A stretch of 64,000 nucleotides of DNA, taken from positions 1,550,001 through 1,614,000 of the forward strand of contig JAHGAU010000001.1 in the NCBI GenBank assembly GCA_019925105.1, read 5' to 3'. Shown here one piece after another: positions 41,790 to 52,096 of this stretch (its first letter is position 1; each line of letters begins with the position of its first letter). The stretch is from Niebla homalea (taxonomy: Eukaryota; Ascomycota; Lecanoromycetes; Lecanorales; Ramalinaceae). Made by a program: the position numbers and the translations under genes. The notes under the pieces are model-generated. The model saw only the letters and a program-made list of their open reading frames with translations, had not been told where the DNA came from and searched no databases.

Positions 41790-43630
41790 ATGTTCGTGGC
41801 CAGCGTCTCCCAATTGATCAAGCTAGAAGCTTTGCTCCCCTTGATAGGTGCCATTGTGGTCGTCCGCCTAGTGTCCCTGCGATATCAACACGGCCTCCGC
41901 AAATTCAATGGTCCTTTCCTGGCGTCATTCACGGACTTCTGGAGAATGTGTCATGCATATGCCAACAACTACAGAGCTCCAATGGTTCATCTCCATGAAC
42001 AGTATGGTGATGTGGTGCGAGTGGGTCCTAATGTGCTCTCGTTTGCACAGCCTGAGGCTATCAAGGACATTTATGGCCCAGGAAAGGCTTGGGAGAAGGT
42101 GCGTACTGTCTTCGCTTGTGGAGATCAAGCACCAGGATCTTTGACTCTTCCCTGTGCGTCCAGTCAGGCTACTACCCTGTACAAGCGGCCGTCGCTAAAG
42201 GCGAGATGGCACACACTTTATTCTCCAGTCCCGACATGAAATGGCATAACAACCTCAAGAAATCGGTCAGCGCATCCTTCACCATGACTGCTGTCATGGG
42301 GTACGAGCACCTGGTCGATACTACCATAGAGGTGTTCCTGAAAGAATTGAACCACCGATTTGCAGGTAAGCCAGGAGATCAAGGACTGATCGACTTACAT
42401 ACATGGCTATTGTACTTTTCCTTCGACGTGATTGGCGAATTAACTTACGGTGCGCGTCATGGGTTCATTGAATCCTCGTCGGATATTGCTGGGATCATCA
42501 GTTACGTCAAGCAGTTTCTCAATTACGGTTTCATTGTGTGTAGACCGAAGCTAGCCGTCAACTTGAGTATGCTGAACAGGTGCGCTAGGCAGGCCAGATG
42601 CCGATCGTGGACAAATTCTTGAGACACAACCCGGTCTTATTATGGCTCGAGCAACAGGGAGTATTTCAAGGCAGTACTTTCCCAGGCGTTCCATTCGCAC
42701 TCAGACACATGAGAGAAAGAATCAATTACTATGCCAATCGAGACCCTTCTGAGACCAAGGACAGAGATGACTTACTTGACCAATTCCTGAAGGCCAAGGC
42801 CAAGCGTCCAGATAGTGTTACGGACAAGGAAGTCTTGGGCTTGAGTCTCTCCATGATGATCGCCGGAGCAGAGACAACGTAAGAGCCATCCGAGCTTTGG
42901 TGCGATTGGGACGCTGACTGATAAAATGTTCTGATACTGAAGTGGTATTACCTTGACTGCACTTTTTTATTACTTACTGAAAACACCTGGCTGCTACTCG
43001 AGACTGCAAGAAGAATTGGACCTACATTCTTCTCCCGAGCACTTGGAGACCATCAAAAGTGATATCAAATTTTCGGAAGTCAGGGAGTTGCCCTATTTGC
43101 ACGCCTGTATCCAAGAGAACTTCCGCCTACATCCGGCGTTCGGCTTCAACTTCGAGCGAGTGGTACCTCCAGGTGGCGAAACGATTTGCGGTCATTCTGT
43201 GCAGGAGGGTGTCGTTGTCGGCGTGAATGCCTGGGTCGTGCACCGTGACAAAGGCATCTTCGGAGAGGATGTGGAGCAATACCGACCTGAGAGATGGCTG
43301 GACGCGTCCGAAGAAAAGTTAAACCAGATGAATCGCACGATGTTCCAATTTGCGGCCGGAAACCACATCTGCTTGGGTAGGAACATTAGCCTATTGGAGA
43401 TTTACAAACTCGTGGCTACGCTGATGAGGACTTTTCGGGTTTGTTGCCCTCCACTGATGATCCTCCAGTCCTTCTAAGCATGCTCTGGCTGACGGTTTCA
43501 TGAGCAGGTGTCGCTGGACGATGACTCAAAGGAGTGGACACTGTGGAATGGCGCCAATGTGAGGATGAGCGGTGTAAATGTGCGCCTAGAACCAAGGCAC
43601 GAAATGCGCCATGACAAGACCCTTGTGTAG
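41790..43630 (+). CDS. Cytochrome P450 monooxygenase (pisatin-demethylase-like)
   Basis: Five exons: 41790-42098, 42164-42539, 42593-42878, 42943-43438 and 43508-43630 (529 aa). An N-terminal membrane anchor is visible ('LEALLPLIGAIVVVRLVSL'). P450 motifs in order: 'VRVGPNVLSF' near 80, 'MKWHNNLKKSVSASF' C-helix region, the I-helix 'AGAETTGITL', ExxR as 'ENFRLHP', 'PERW', and the heme loop 'FAAGNHICLGR' with the axial Cys. The second donor is ambiguous: 42536 (GTGTGT) or 42540 (GTAGAC). I prefer the latter because it restores 'VCQMPIVDKFL'. The third acceptor is AAG. It is an ER-bound oxygenase, and its divergent pairing with the PKS points to tailoring of the polyketide. Confidence 0.9.
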
Positions 43631-44060
43631 TGAGGAGTCGATCTTGACTGATGAGGTTGTGGGTTAGAGTATGTAGTACATTAATGTAAACCTCATCACT
43701 GAAGACTTGCAAAGACCGACTTTCTCACCCACCCATCCACTCCAAGGTAGTCTTGTACGCAGTTGGAGTCTATACAGCCCCGGGTATCTTGCTTGTGCAG
43801 GGGTTCTCTTAGCCCTGGGCTTTAGCAATGAGCTCTTAACCGGGCTGCGGCTGGTAGGGACCTTGAACCTGAGGCATTTCACAGCTCAGGGCTGAGACAG
43901 GCCAGTCGTCGTAGGAACCTAGCAAATCAGCACTACTCCACCAGTAGATCAAAGAAGTCTTCACACCGAGGATTACCTAGAAACCGCCCTTGACAACCTC
44001 GCCACCCTTCGCCACTAGTCGAAACGGCAACGTCAGAGCACATCCACCATACGTGTGGCC

Positions 44061-44204
44061 AAACTTCCTTCATCGCATTCTTGCTACATTCCTCTTGAGG
44101 AAAACGCTTTAGCTCGACAAACTTTGATAATCGAACTTCCGCCATTGCATTCTTGTCACATTCCTTTCGCGGAACATGTTCTAGATCATCAAACTTGGAT
44201 GATC
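44061..44204. repeat. Diverged tandem duplication, about 72-bp unit
   Basis: Two consecutive copies beginning AACTTCC. The first (44061-44132) reads through 'CGCATTCTTG', 'ACATTCCT' and 'CAAACTTTGATAATC'. The second (44133-44204) has 'TGCATTCTTG', 'ACATTCCT' and 'CAAACTTGGATGATC' at the same spacing. Identity by eye is about 75-80 percent. Confidence 0.7.
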
Positions 44205-44464
44205 GGTGATGCCGGCATTTAGGTTGCCCAGAAACTTACCACAGCTCCCACCTCAATCGAGTTCTGATCCGCTTACTGAGCTGTCTTTGTTAAAACTGGT
44301 CTCCTGCAGTCGCTGAAGCTCGGCTGCTCTGTTTTCTATCTATTGCTGTATGACACGATCACGACTAGCGCCTGTGCCTTACCAGTGGGGGCGTGGCTCA
44401 GATGATGGTGTGATATTACGACATGAAATAACACGGTTGGAGATACTCTAACGTAGGCTGCGAT

Positions 44465-44700
44465 TTTTAGCGTCGTCCGGGACTTTTGTGTTATTCTCCG
44501 TATCGGCACTTAGCGTGGTCAAGTTTTAGCGCGAGCAAGTTGCTTGAGAATCCTTGGCATCATTTTATGCGTACTTACTCTAATACTTCAAGCCGATATC
44601 ATTTATCCTTTTATTTATTTGAATTGTTAATCGTAAATAAATCCTCAAAATTCTATAGGTTGTTATTTATATTCTTCTTTGGCAACTTAACCACGCTAAA
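44465..44700. mobile_element. Degenerate MITE-like ends
   Basis: 44465-44501 resembles the right terminal repeat of the element at 59137-59441 (shared blocks 'TTAGCG', 'GTCC', 'GGACTTTT', 'CTCCGTA'). Immediately after, TTAGCGTGGTCAAGTT at 44510-44525 is matched in inverse orientation at 44684-44699 with one mismatch, enclosing an AT-rich core of about 160 bp. This looks like an eroded, possibly RIP-mutated, non-autonomous element. Confidence 0.55.
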
Positions 44701-45051
44701 TCCCCTTCGTGTAGCATCGCTTTCTTTTTATTCCGACTACTTCAATGGAACTAACTAGACTTACCGATCTCATCAGCGTTCCGATTATTCAAATGTTGAG
44801 GATCCTTTCGAGCGGTTGTCTATGTACCACGTGTAGCTTGATGATCAATGACCCACACAAGATTGACGCGCCAAACCTTACTGCGCCTCACACATGATCG
44901 ATGGACTCTGCATCATCGTCATGGATCCTATCCACACGCCAAGTATGAACGGGCCAATTCGGATAGCAATGACTGTTTCGCCGTTTATTAGGGGGACGAT
45001 GCTCGCTGTTATCCGCCGCTTGAAAGCCATTGCTTCTCGGGTTGGACAAGC

Positions 45052-47397
45052 ATGAAGACCATTATCTTTGGCCTGATTTGGTGCCTCTCGGTCACGCTAT
45101 GTCTGCAGTCCGACTTCAGGAAGTCCCCTCAGGGAACCAGGCTACTCGGCAGCTCGTTTGGTGTACTTGGTCACAATGCGACCTTTGATTATGTGGTAGG
45201 TGTCTCATGAACCAGATGCCGCTTCTGTCGATCTGATCTTCTGAAACCCTGTCTAGATTGTGGGTGGAGGAACTGCTGGTCTTGTTGTTGCTTCCCGTCT
45301 GGCTTCGGATCCTGGGAATTCCGTTGCTGTGATCGAAGCAGGGAACTTTTATGAAATCAGCAATGGAAATCTCAGTCAGATTCCTGCCTTTGTTGCATAC
45401 AATGGTTCATACGCAACGAACGACATACAACCCTTGATTGACTGGGGCTTCCTCACAAGCCCACAACCGGTAAGCATCCCAGAAGGGCGCTCTCATTGTC
45501 TGCTCGTTTGACCTCGCGCTTATCCATCTTCTGCGGCAGGGCTTGAACAATCGTGTCATACATTATGCTCAAGGCAAATGTCTGGGTGGGAGGTAAGTAT
45601 TTCTGATATTGTTTTGCACACCCATGGCGACTGACTCGAACTAGTTCAGCGCGTAATTATCTGACATATCAAAGGTATGTGTATTGTCTGGGTCCAAGCG
45701 TCAGGCGACTGGCTCAATGAATGCCAAAACAGAGGCTCAAAAGGTTCGTATCAAAAATGGGCGGATACGGTTCGAGACGACAGTTATACCTTCGAAAATA
45801 TCCTGCCTTATTTCAAAAGAAGCGTTCAATTCACAAAGCCAAGAGATGCCTCAATATCTTACGATTCAACCGCCTTCAGCTCCAGCGGCGGACCCCTCCA
45901 TGTATCATACCCCAACTATGCGCTGCCAATCTCTCCAGCCGTTCAGCAAGGACTGCAAGCACTGGGTTTGAAATCCTTACCGGGCGTCAATAGTGGGACT
46001 CTCATTGGGTTTGCCCACACTACCAATACCCTAAACCCAGCAGCAGAGATTCGAAGTTCTTCAGAGACATCCTTCTTACAGGGTGCCTTGTTGAATACTT
46101 CGCTGCAAGTATATCCCCAGACAGTGGCGAAAAAAATTCTTTTCGATTCGAACAAAAGAGCAACAGCAGTGAGTGTTACTACAGCTGGAGTTCCATATCT
46201 TCTGGAAGCGAGGAAGGAGGTCATCTTGGCAGCAGGAGTGGTTGGTCTCGCACACACGGCCTCGCTAGTGGTACCTACTCACATCGAATAGTTCAAGTCA
46301 CCTCAGATACTTATGATATCTGGGATCGGTCCGCGGCAGACATTAGAGGAACACGAAATTCCAGTGCTCTCTGATCTCCAAGGCGTTGGTCAGAATATGT
46401 GGGTATGACTTTCCAACGTGCCCCGAATTTGGCGCCCTCTCATCTGCTAAGCCCTGCGTTAGGAACACCCTTTATTCGGCTTGACGTCTCGAGTCAACGT
46501 CACTACACAGTCACGACTTCAGGATTCGGCCTTCTCTCTAGATGCCACCAACGCCTTTCTTATGAATCAGAGTGGGCCATTGACGAGTCCGGGAGTAGAC
46601 ATCTTTGGTTAGTGGGCTTAGTTCTCATGCAAAGTCATGCGTCACTCACGAATGTGCCTTAGGTTGGGAGAAGCTTCCGAACGCCAGCAGAATGGCACTG
46701 AGCTCACGTGCGCTCTCCGATCTTAAGCAATTTCCAATCGACTGGCCAGAGCTCGAACTCCTTAGCTCAGCGACTGCCAATGTACCCACCAAAGACAGTG
46801 CAAATTACGCGTCATTCGAAATAGCAGTCGTTGCTCCAACATCCAGAGGCAATGTGACAATTCTGTCCGCTGACGCCAACGATCAACCTGTGATCAGCCC
46901 AAATTGGCTCCTCACTACTACCGATCAAGAGGTGGCCGTCCAAGGTTTCAAGCGAGCACGTCAACTTGCGCAGGCCAGTGGCATTACCGTGGGACCTGAG
47001 TTCGCCCCGGGTGACGCTGTGCAGACGGATGTACAAATCCTGCAGTGGCTTCGGGAGACCGCAGGTCCATTCCATCATGCTTCTGCAACATGTAAGATAT
47101 CAGCGTACTTCCTAACAGATTGCTGAGCTCATTATATTGACGTGATGTTAGGTGCAATGGGCACGAGAGAGGATCCCAGTGCGGTGGTCGACTCAAAGGG
47201 CAAGGTCTTTGGTGTCGCGGGGCTTCGTGTGGTCGATGCTTCGGCCTTTCCGTTCACACCGCCAGGGCATACCCAAGCCACTGTTTGTAAGTCTTCTCAT
47301 CTTCGCAAAGAAGCATCATGTCGCCTGAAGCCTCCGCTCATACATGACAGACATGCTTGCCGAGAAACTTGCAGAGCAGATCATGACGAGTCCTTGA
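45052..47397 (+). CDS. Secreted GMC (glucose-methanol-choline) oxidoreductase
   Basis: Ten exons: 45052-45195, 45257-45469, 45540-45592, 45645-45674, 45733-46240, 46292-46402, 46463-46607, 46663-47091, 47152-47286 and 47351-47397. Every junction keeps frame (604 aa). A signal peptide starts the protein ('[19 protein letters not shown]'). The FAD dinucleotide site is '[15 protein letters not shown]'; '[13 protein letters not shown]' and '[14 protein letters not shown]' are GMC signatures. Catalytic histidines lie in '[11 protein letters not shown]' and '[15 protein letters not shown]'. The family oxidises alcohols; secreted fungal members include patulin synthase (PatE). Position beside the PKS and P450 suggests a final extracellular or vacuolar oxidation, which is inference. 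It first appears broken because of its many introns, including a 30-nt exon, but no disabling change is seen. Confidence 0.9.
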
Positions 47398-48437
47398 AAA
47401 GCGCCCGGCATTGGCCAGATTCAACCAGGTAAGGTATAATGGCCTGTTTTCCAACACTTCCCTATTGGGACCATGAACTCGAAGGATTCTCAAATGTATA
47501 TTGGCCGTAGTTGCGAACGATGTTGAGTGTAAGATAGACCTTACCTAGACTGGTTACGGACGTTCGGTCGACGGCCCGATGGCTCAATCCCTCGCTCCCG
47601 TTCGTGCTTGCCACCTTACCTTATGATTGGAGCAGAATAAATTGCAAGTGTAGGTACCTACCCGCCCAACCCCATGACACCTCAGGTAGGTATCTCGATT
47701 GGCCCTTTCCCTACCACTCCCTACACTCTGGTTAAGAACGACTACTCTCGGTACAAGAGATGTAGATCGAGGTACCTCTCTCGACCTTTTCTGTACCAAA
47801 AACTCCCTTCACTCCAATTCAATATTGCCAGCCATGATGGAGAGACATCATAAAACTGCCCTCGCAGTGCAAATTTATGTTGCTCTTCAACAGTGACTTC
47901 TTCAACAGTGATTTGGATACTATCCCCTTGCTCAGAATCCGTAACGCTAGCAATGGGTATCATCAATTGCTCGTTTCAAGCCACGTCTGCTGTTGTAAAA
48001 CCTTTTAAACCACTTTTCTCCGTGGACATGTGCCACATGGTAAATACGACCATTGATGATCCTATTCATACATCTTGCCCCTTAGCACAAGCTTCATTAA
48101 GATATCAGTCTTCCTCAACGACCGGTCATGATACCGTACATCTTATCTTCCTCGCGGATGACAACGATGGTGCTGCCGCGAAGACTTTCCGTTCTGTCTC
48201 CGGGCCTGACGATCGATAGGTCGAAGCCTTGACTTGATGATTCATCCTGGGATACGTGATGATTTCGCAACAGGGCTGCCTCGCATGATGCATCTACTGC
48301 AGTCTTACTGGGCCAGACAAGGACCTCGAAAGTCGGATGTGAGATTCACGATCCCAAATCCTTCCCTTCAATTGTGGATGAAAGCTTCCAAGGTAGTTGG
48401 AGAAAGCATGGCTTTTGTTGCAAGGCCCATAGGTACT
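47398..48437. other. Intergenic, 3' flanks of GMC and CorA-like genes
   Basis: About 1.04 kb between converging genes. Short plus-strand frames (47893-48219, 48234-48476) have no recognisable features. I see no RNA gene or strong repeat. Confidence 0.5.
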
Positions 48438-51156
48438 CTAATATGCGACAGTCTTGACCGCCTGAGTATCTTGTAGCCAGCTTGCAGGTTCCTCCTCCAC
48501 CATGACTCCACTGTTCCTGCCCAAGGAGCCCGCACCGCTACTGCCCGGCCGCTTTCCTGAGCTGTTCCTCGTCGTTGTCGACATCCGTGATTGGACGGGG
48601 ACAGACTGCATGATCGGCTGAGATTGTGGAACGCCCAGCCTGTTCACATCCTGTGGCTTCTCGTATGGAGGGGCTGCCGTGTAGAGCTCGATCGTATGAC
48701 CGTCCGCTTCAGTCAGTACGCTGACGTTGTCAGCTTTCCCCGCATCTTCGATCAGGGTCGAGGAGCTGCCGAGGTCCTCGAAACTGCGCATTTGGTCTGT
48801 CCAGCGACGCGTGAGTATACGTTTGAGTCGTGCCCACGCTCCCAGATCGTCATATTCACTGTCCTCGCCGGGCCCCTTCCTGATTGTCTTTGCTGGGTCG
48901 TTCCAACTCTGGATCAGCCGCCACTTCAGCCTTCCCATCATACTTTGTGGTTTTATGCCATCTCTCGGCCCCGTCCTCGACCACAGTTGGGGATAGGTTG
49001 TCGCCATCTTGTAGAACAATTCCTCGTAGATGCCCCGTTGATAGGGTGTCTGCCTCTCATGCGCAAGCGCATGCTTGATGAAGTACCAGAAAAGCAGAAC
49101 CACTACCATGAGCGGCACAGCTGATATGAAGTACCATTTGATACTTGGGTTGGGGGCAAAGGTGTCGACGTTCATGCCCTGCATGATCGTCAAAGTCAGT
49201 CTTGCCATGTGATGTGGAGGTCTTCCGAGCAGTGATGGAGGCGAAGTAGTCGCCTCGAAGCTTCACTTACAAAGAAAGAGCATATGAAAGTCAGAGGGAG
49301 AAAAATGAACGTGATCCAGCTAAGCCGCCAGACTGAACTTGAAGTCAGCATGTCTTACCAGAAAGGGACAGCAAGCACTGCTTAAGAACAGGAGATAAAG
49401 TCAATAGCGAGTGCCCGGCTTCATAGTCATTAGATATCAGGGGTCATTTAGAGAGGGCTTACGGCTGGTATTGAGCTGGAGAGAATGCCGACTGTCTCTA
49501 ATCTCCACCGATTTATACATGAGATCAGCTAGGTTTGCCGTCGGCTTCACGAGGTCTTCCTCCACTAGTTCTGTGACCTTTTGCATGTCGTCCGGCGTTG
49601 CGTCTAGCCACCTGTCATCCGGGTCGCCCGTAATCTCACGGAGATTGGTCTGCATTTCCCTCACCAAGGCCAGATGTATAGCTACAAGCCTCTCGACCTT
49701 TAGCCACATACTCGAGTTGGTCCAGAGCTCAGGAGCGCGAGACTCATCGGCTGGGCCATCATAGATCTTGTCCTCCAGGATTGAGACATGGGTGTTGCAG
49801 ATGTCCAGGAGACCCTCCCAATTCTCTATGATACTTTTCCACACATCATTCACTATGATCCTCATGCATTCGAGGGCCATGCTCTGATCCGTGTCGAACT
49901 CGTGAGCCTCAACCCCAAGATAGAAAGGTAGCCGACGCCAGCGAGACTCCCACTGCCCTCGAGCAGAGATGAGTGTGTCCCAATCCTTGATTGTTTGTGT
50001 ATTCTCGAAGATGATCATGACGTTACCATTGTCCAGGTTCCCAACCTGTGGAGTGTATCTATACCGGTTACTCCCATCTTTGCTTTCTTCATAGGGCGAC
50101 TCAACACCCGGATAGTCGGGCCTCTCAGCGATTGTGTCTTTGTGCTGGATATAACAGCTCTAAGGTCATTTTAGAATTATATTGCGAAAGCTACTCCCGG
50201 GCTGACCTACCAGACGTTGAACAAAGACGTCGTGGCCATATTGTGGGTTGTCTTCTTCATCATAATGATTTAGTTCAAACATCTTGTCTTTGATGAATTC
50301 TTTTGACCTGTCTCGATAGTTCAAGCATTTATAGCTCCTGAGGTAGTCGAGGCCAAAGGAGGTCCGGCTGATTCCTCTCCAGGGATCATGGGTCGTCTTC
50401 CACGTTTTGCCATTCAAGAAGGGCTTCCCACCACGTCTCTCGGGCCGCCTGTACTTCAACCACTTGCCAAAGTCGGTACCGACAAGATCGTCGCGGGAAT
50501 TGATGTTGAATTTCGTCAAAAGGAAAGGAGTCGCCCACTCGGCGTTCTGACAATGGATTACCCTCAAAAGTGGCTCGCCAACATGATCTGGCTGCAGAAA
50601 TATATTAGTTCGAACGGATCGATCAAGGAGGAAGAAGGCTCCTTGCTTACGGTGGAGTACAGATGTTTCAAGCCATGTATAGAATCAAACTCCTGAGCTG
50701 CAACTTTTCGCATCCCTGGCTTGCTTTGCTCTGAAGACATGTCAACGAGGGTCCACGCGGTCTTTGTCTACCGGGCAGCATGCAGACCTTGCTTCACGTA
50801 GTCTATAACAAGCACTCTTCCTCCCTTGAAGCAATCTAGGTTGTCGTACTCTTTGTACCATTTCAATCCTGGGCTGCGAGGCCGTCTTTTATGATGCTGA
50901 GGAGGGCCTTGGGCCGAGTCCATGGGAAACTGACGTGCTGAATACGGAACACCGTGGGTGGGCTCGCCTCCAATGTCGGTGTCGTCGACCTTGACCGAAA
51001 CGTGTGCTGGGGAGGTTACACCTAACATTTGTGAGCACACATTTACAGATTATGGTTTTGCAGAGTGGGGGAAGTACCATGGAGTGTCGAAGAAGAGACT
51101 GGTGGCTGCCTCGAAGATTTGCTGTTAGTGGCGGTTCCATCGCGGTTGGAGTCCAT
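48438..51156 (-). CDS. CorA-like (Mg2+ transporter family) membrane protein
   Basis: Seven exons: 51156-51078, 51021-50788, 50697-50651, 50591-50211, 50159-49463, 49332-49271 and 49178-48438 (746 aa); all phases match. The start is MDSNRDGTAT. The large cytosolic part has 'VLVIDYVKQAQEFDSIHGLK', 'RVIHCQNAEWATPFLLTKFN', 'DVFVQRLSCYIQHKDTIAE' and 'WESRWRRLPFYLG', a layout seen in many filamentous-ascomycete CorA-like proteins. The C-terminal membrane part is TM1 'LSWITFIFLPLTFICSFF', then the GMN signature exactly at an exon junction (GMNVDTF), then TM2 'WYFISAVPLMVVVLLFWYF'. The tail of about 200 residues is polar. Function as a divalent-cation channel is inferred only from GMN and the TM pair; members of this fungal subfamily are mostly uncharacterised. 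Confidence 0.85.
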
Positions 51157-52096
51157 TTCGCTCTCGCTGGTCTTTGAATCAGAAACGCAAGACTACAACA
51201 TAGGAGTGGATAAAGGATAAAAAGTGACGAGGGGTCTAGAAGGAATGTAGATTTGTTATATACATGGGAGAAGCATAGAAGCAAGCATAGCTAGTAGCGC
51301 AGCTGACAATGGAGAAGAAAAAGACCTCAAGACCTAGCACATCCTCCGAACATTGATCACAATGTTGGTCATGTTCCTTCTCAGCCTTTCAGCTGAGCAT
51401 CTAGCTAATCCCTGTACGTAAGGTAGTAAAATGCTGCGTGACCTCTATTGGGGCAAACTGTAGGGCTTGCTTCACGTTCCTTGGCATCAGTAAGTGTACC
51501 GACTGTATAATTGGGCGCTACTTCATGCCAATCACGCTGCCCTGAATGCTATATGACTCGAGATCACAATCTCTTCCGAAGTATCCCAAAACGTCGGCGC
51601 CCTGCTACCTCCTGTACCCCAAGTATTTCTAGTTCACGCGTGACCCTAGGACCATGCAACGTCCACAGTTCCTGCTCGGAGAGTCTCCAAATGCTCAGCA
51701 ACTTATGTAAGGGCCTCGAAGGATGAACGGGATGCTCGTTTTGAAGTAGAGCAAATGAGCCCGTGGGACTTTCCCGTGCAAGCCGCCAAATGGGCGATCT
51801 CTCTTAGGGCTGTTTCTCGCACAATGCGTAGCAGGACGACGAGTGCTCTTGGTTTGCGCAGAGCGGAAACCTCTTCATGACGGTGCATGTATTCGTAGCA
51901 GATCATGAGCCTTCTTTGATTATCGTTTTGGAGCGGTTCGCCCTGTAAATTCATGTAGACCATGGAAGACCTGAGCGCCACGCTAATTCCCTAGAATCCT
52001 TCCGTCAAAGAGATACAGGGACCAAGAATAGGGACTGCTTTTAAAGCTTGACTGCTAAGGATTCCCAGCCGAGTAATTGACTACCTAAGCAGCAGT
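51157..52096. other. Intergenic, CorA-like promoter and VAC14 3' flank
   Basis: About 940 bp without a supported gene. The minus-strand frame 51703-51981 shows no family features. Confidence 0.5.

Larger units (their letters stand above)
43631..45051. other. Repeat-bearing spacer between P450 and GMC genes
   Basis: 1.4 kb with no supported ORF. It contains a diverged tandem duplication (44061-44204), transposon-end-like sequences (44465-44700) and a strongly AT-rich part (about 44560-44760). The last 100-200 bp should be the GMC promoter. Confidence 0.6.

Noticed and set aside
42536..42592. Alternative donor GTGTGT at 42536 for P450 intron 2
   Set aside because: It is a better donor by consensus and also keeps frame with acceptor 42597, but it deletes the conserved 'QMP' stretch. 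cDNA is needed to settle it.
45260..47432. GMC oxidoreductase as a pseudogene with many frameshifts
   Set aside because: Every frame change coincides with a canonical short intron, and all conserved motifs are present.
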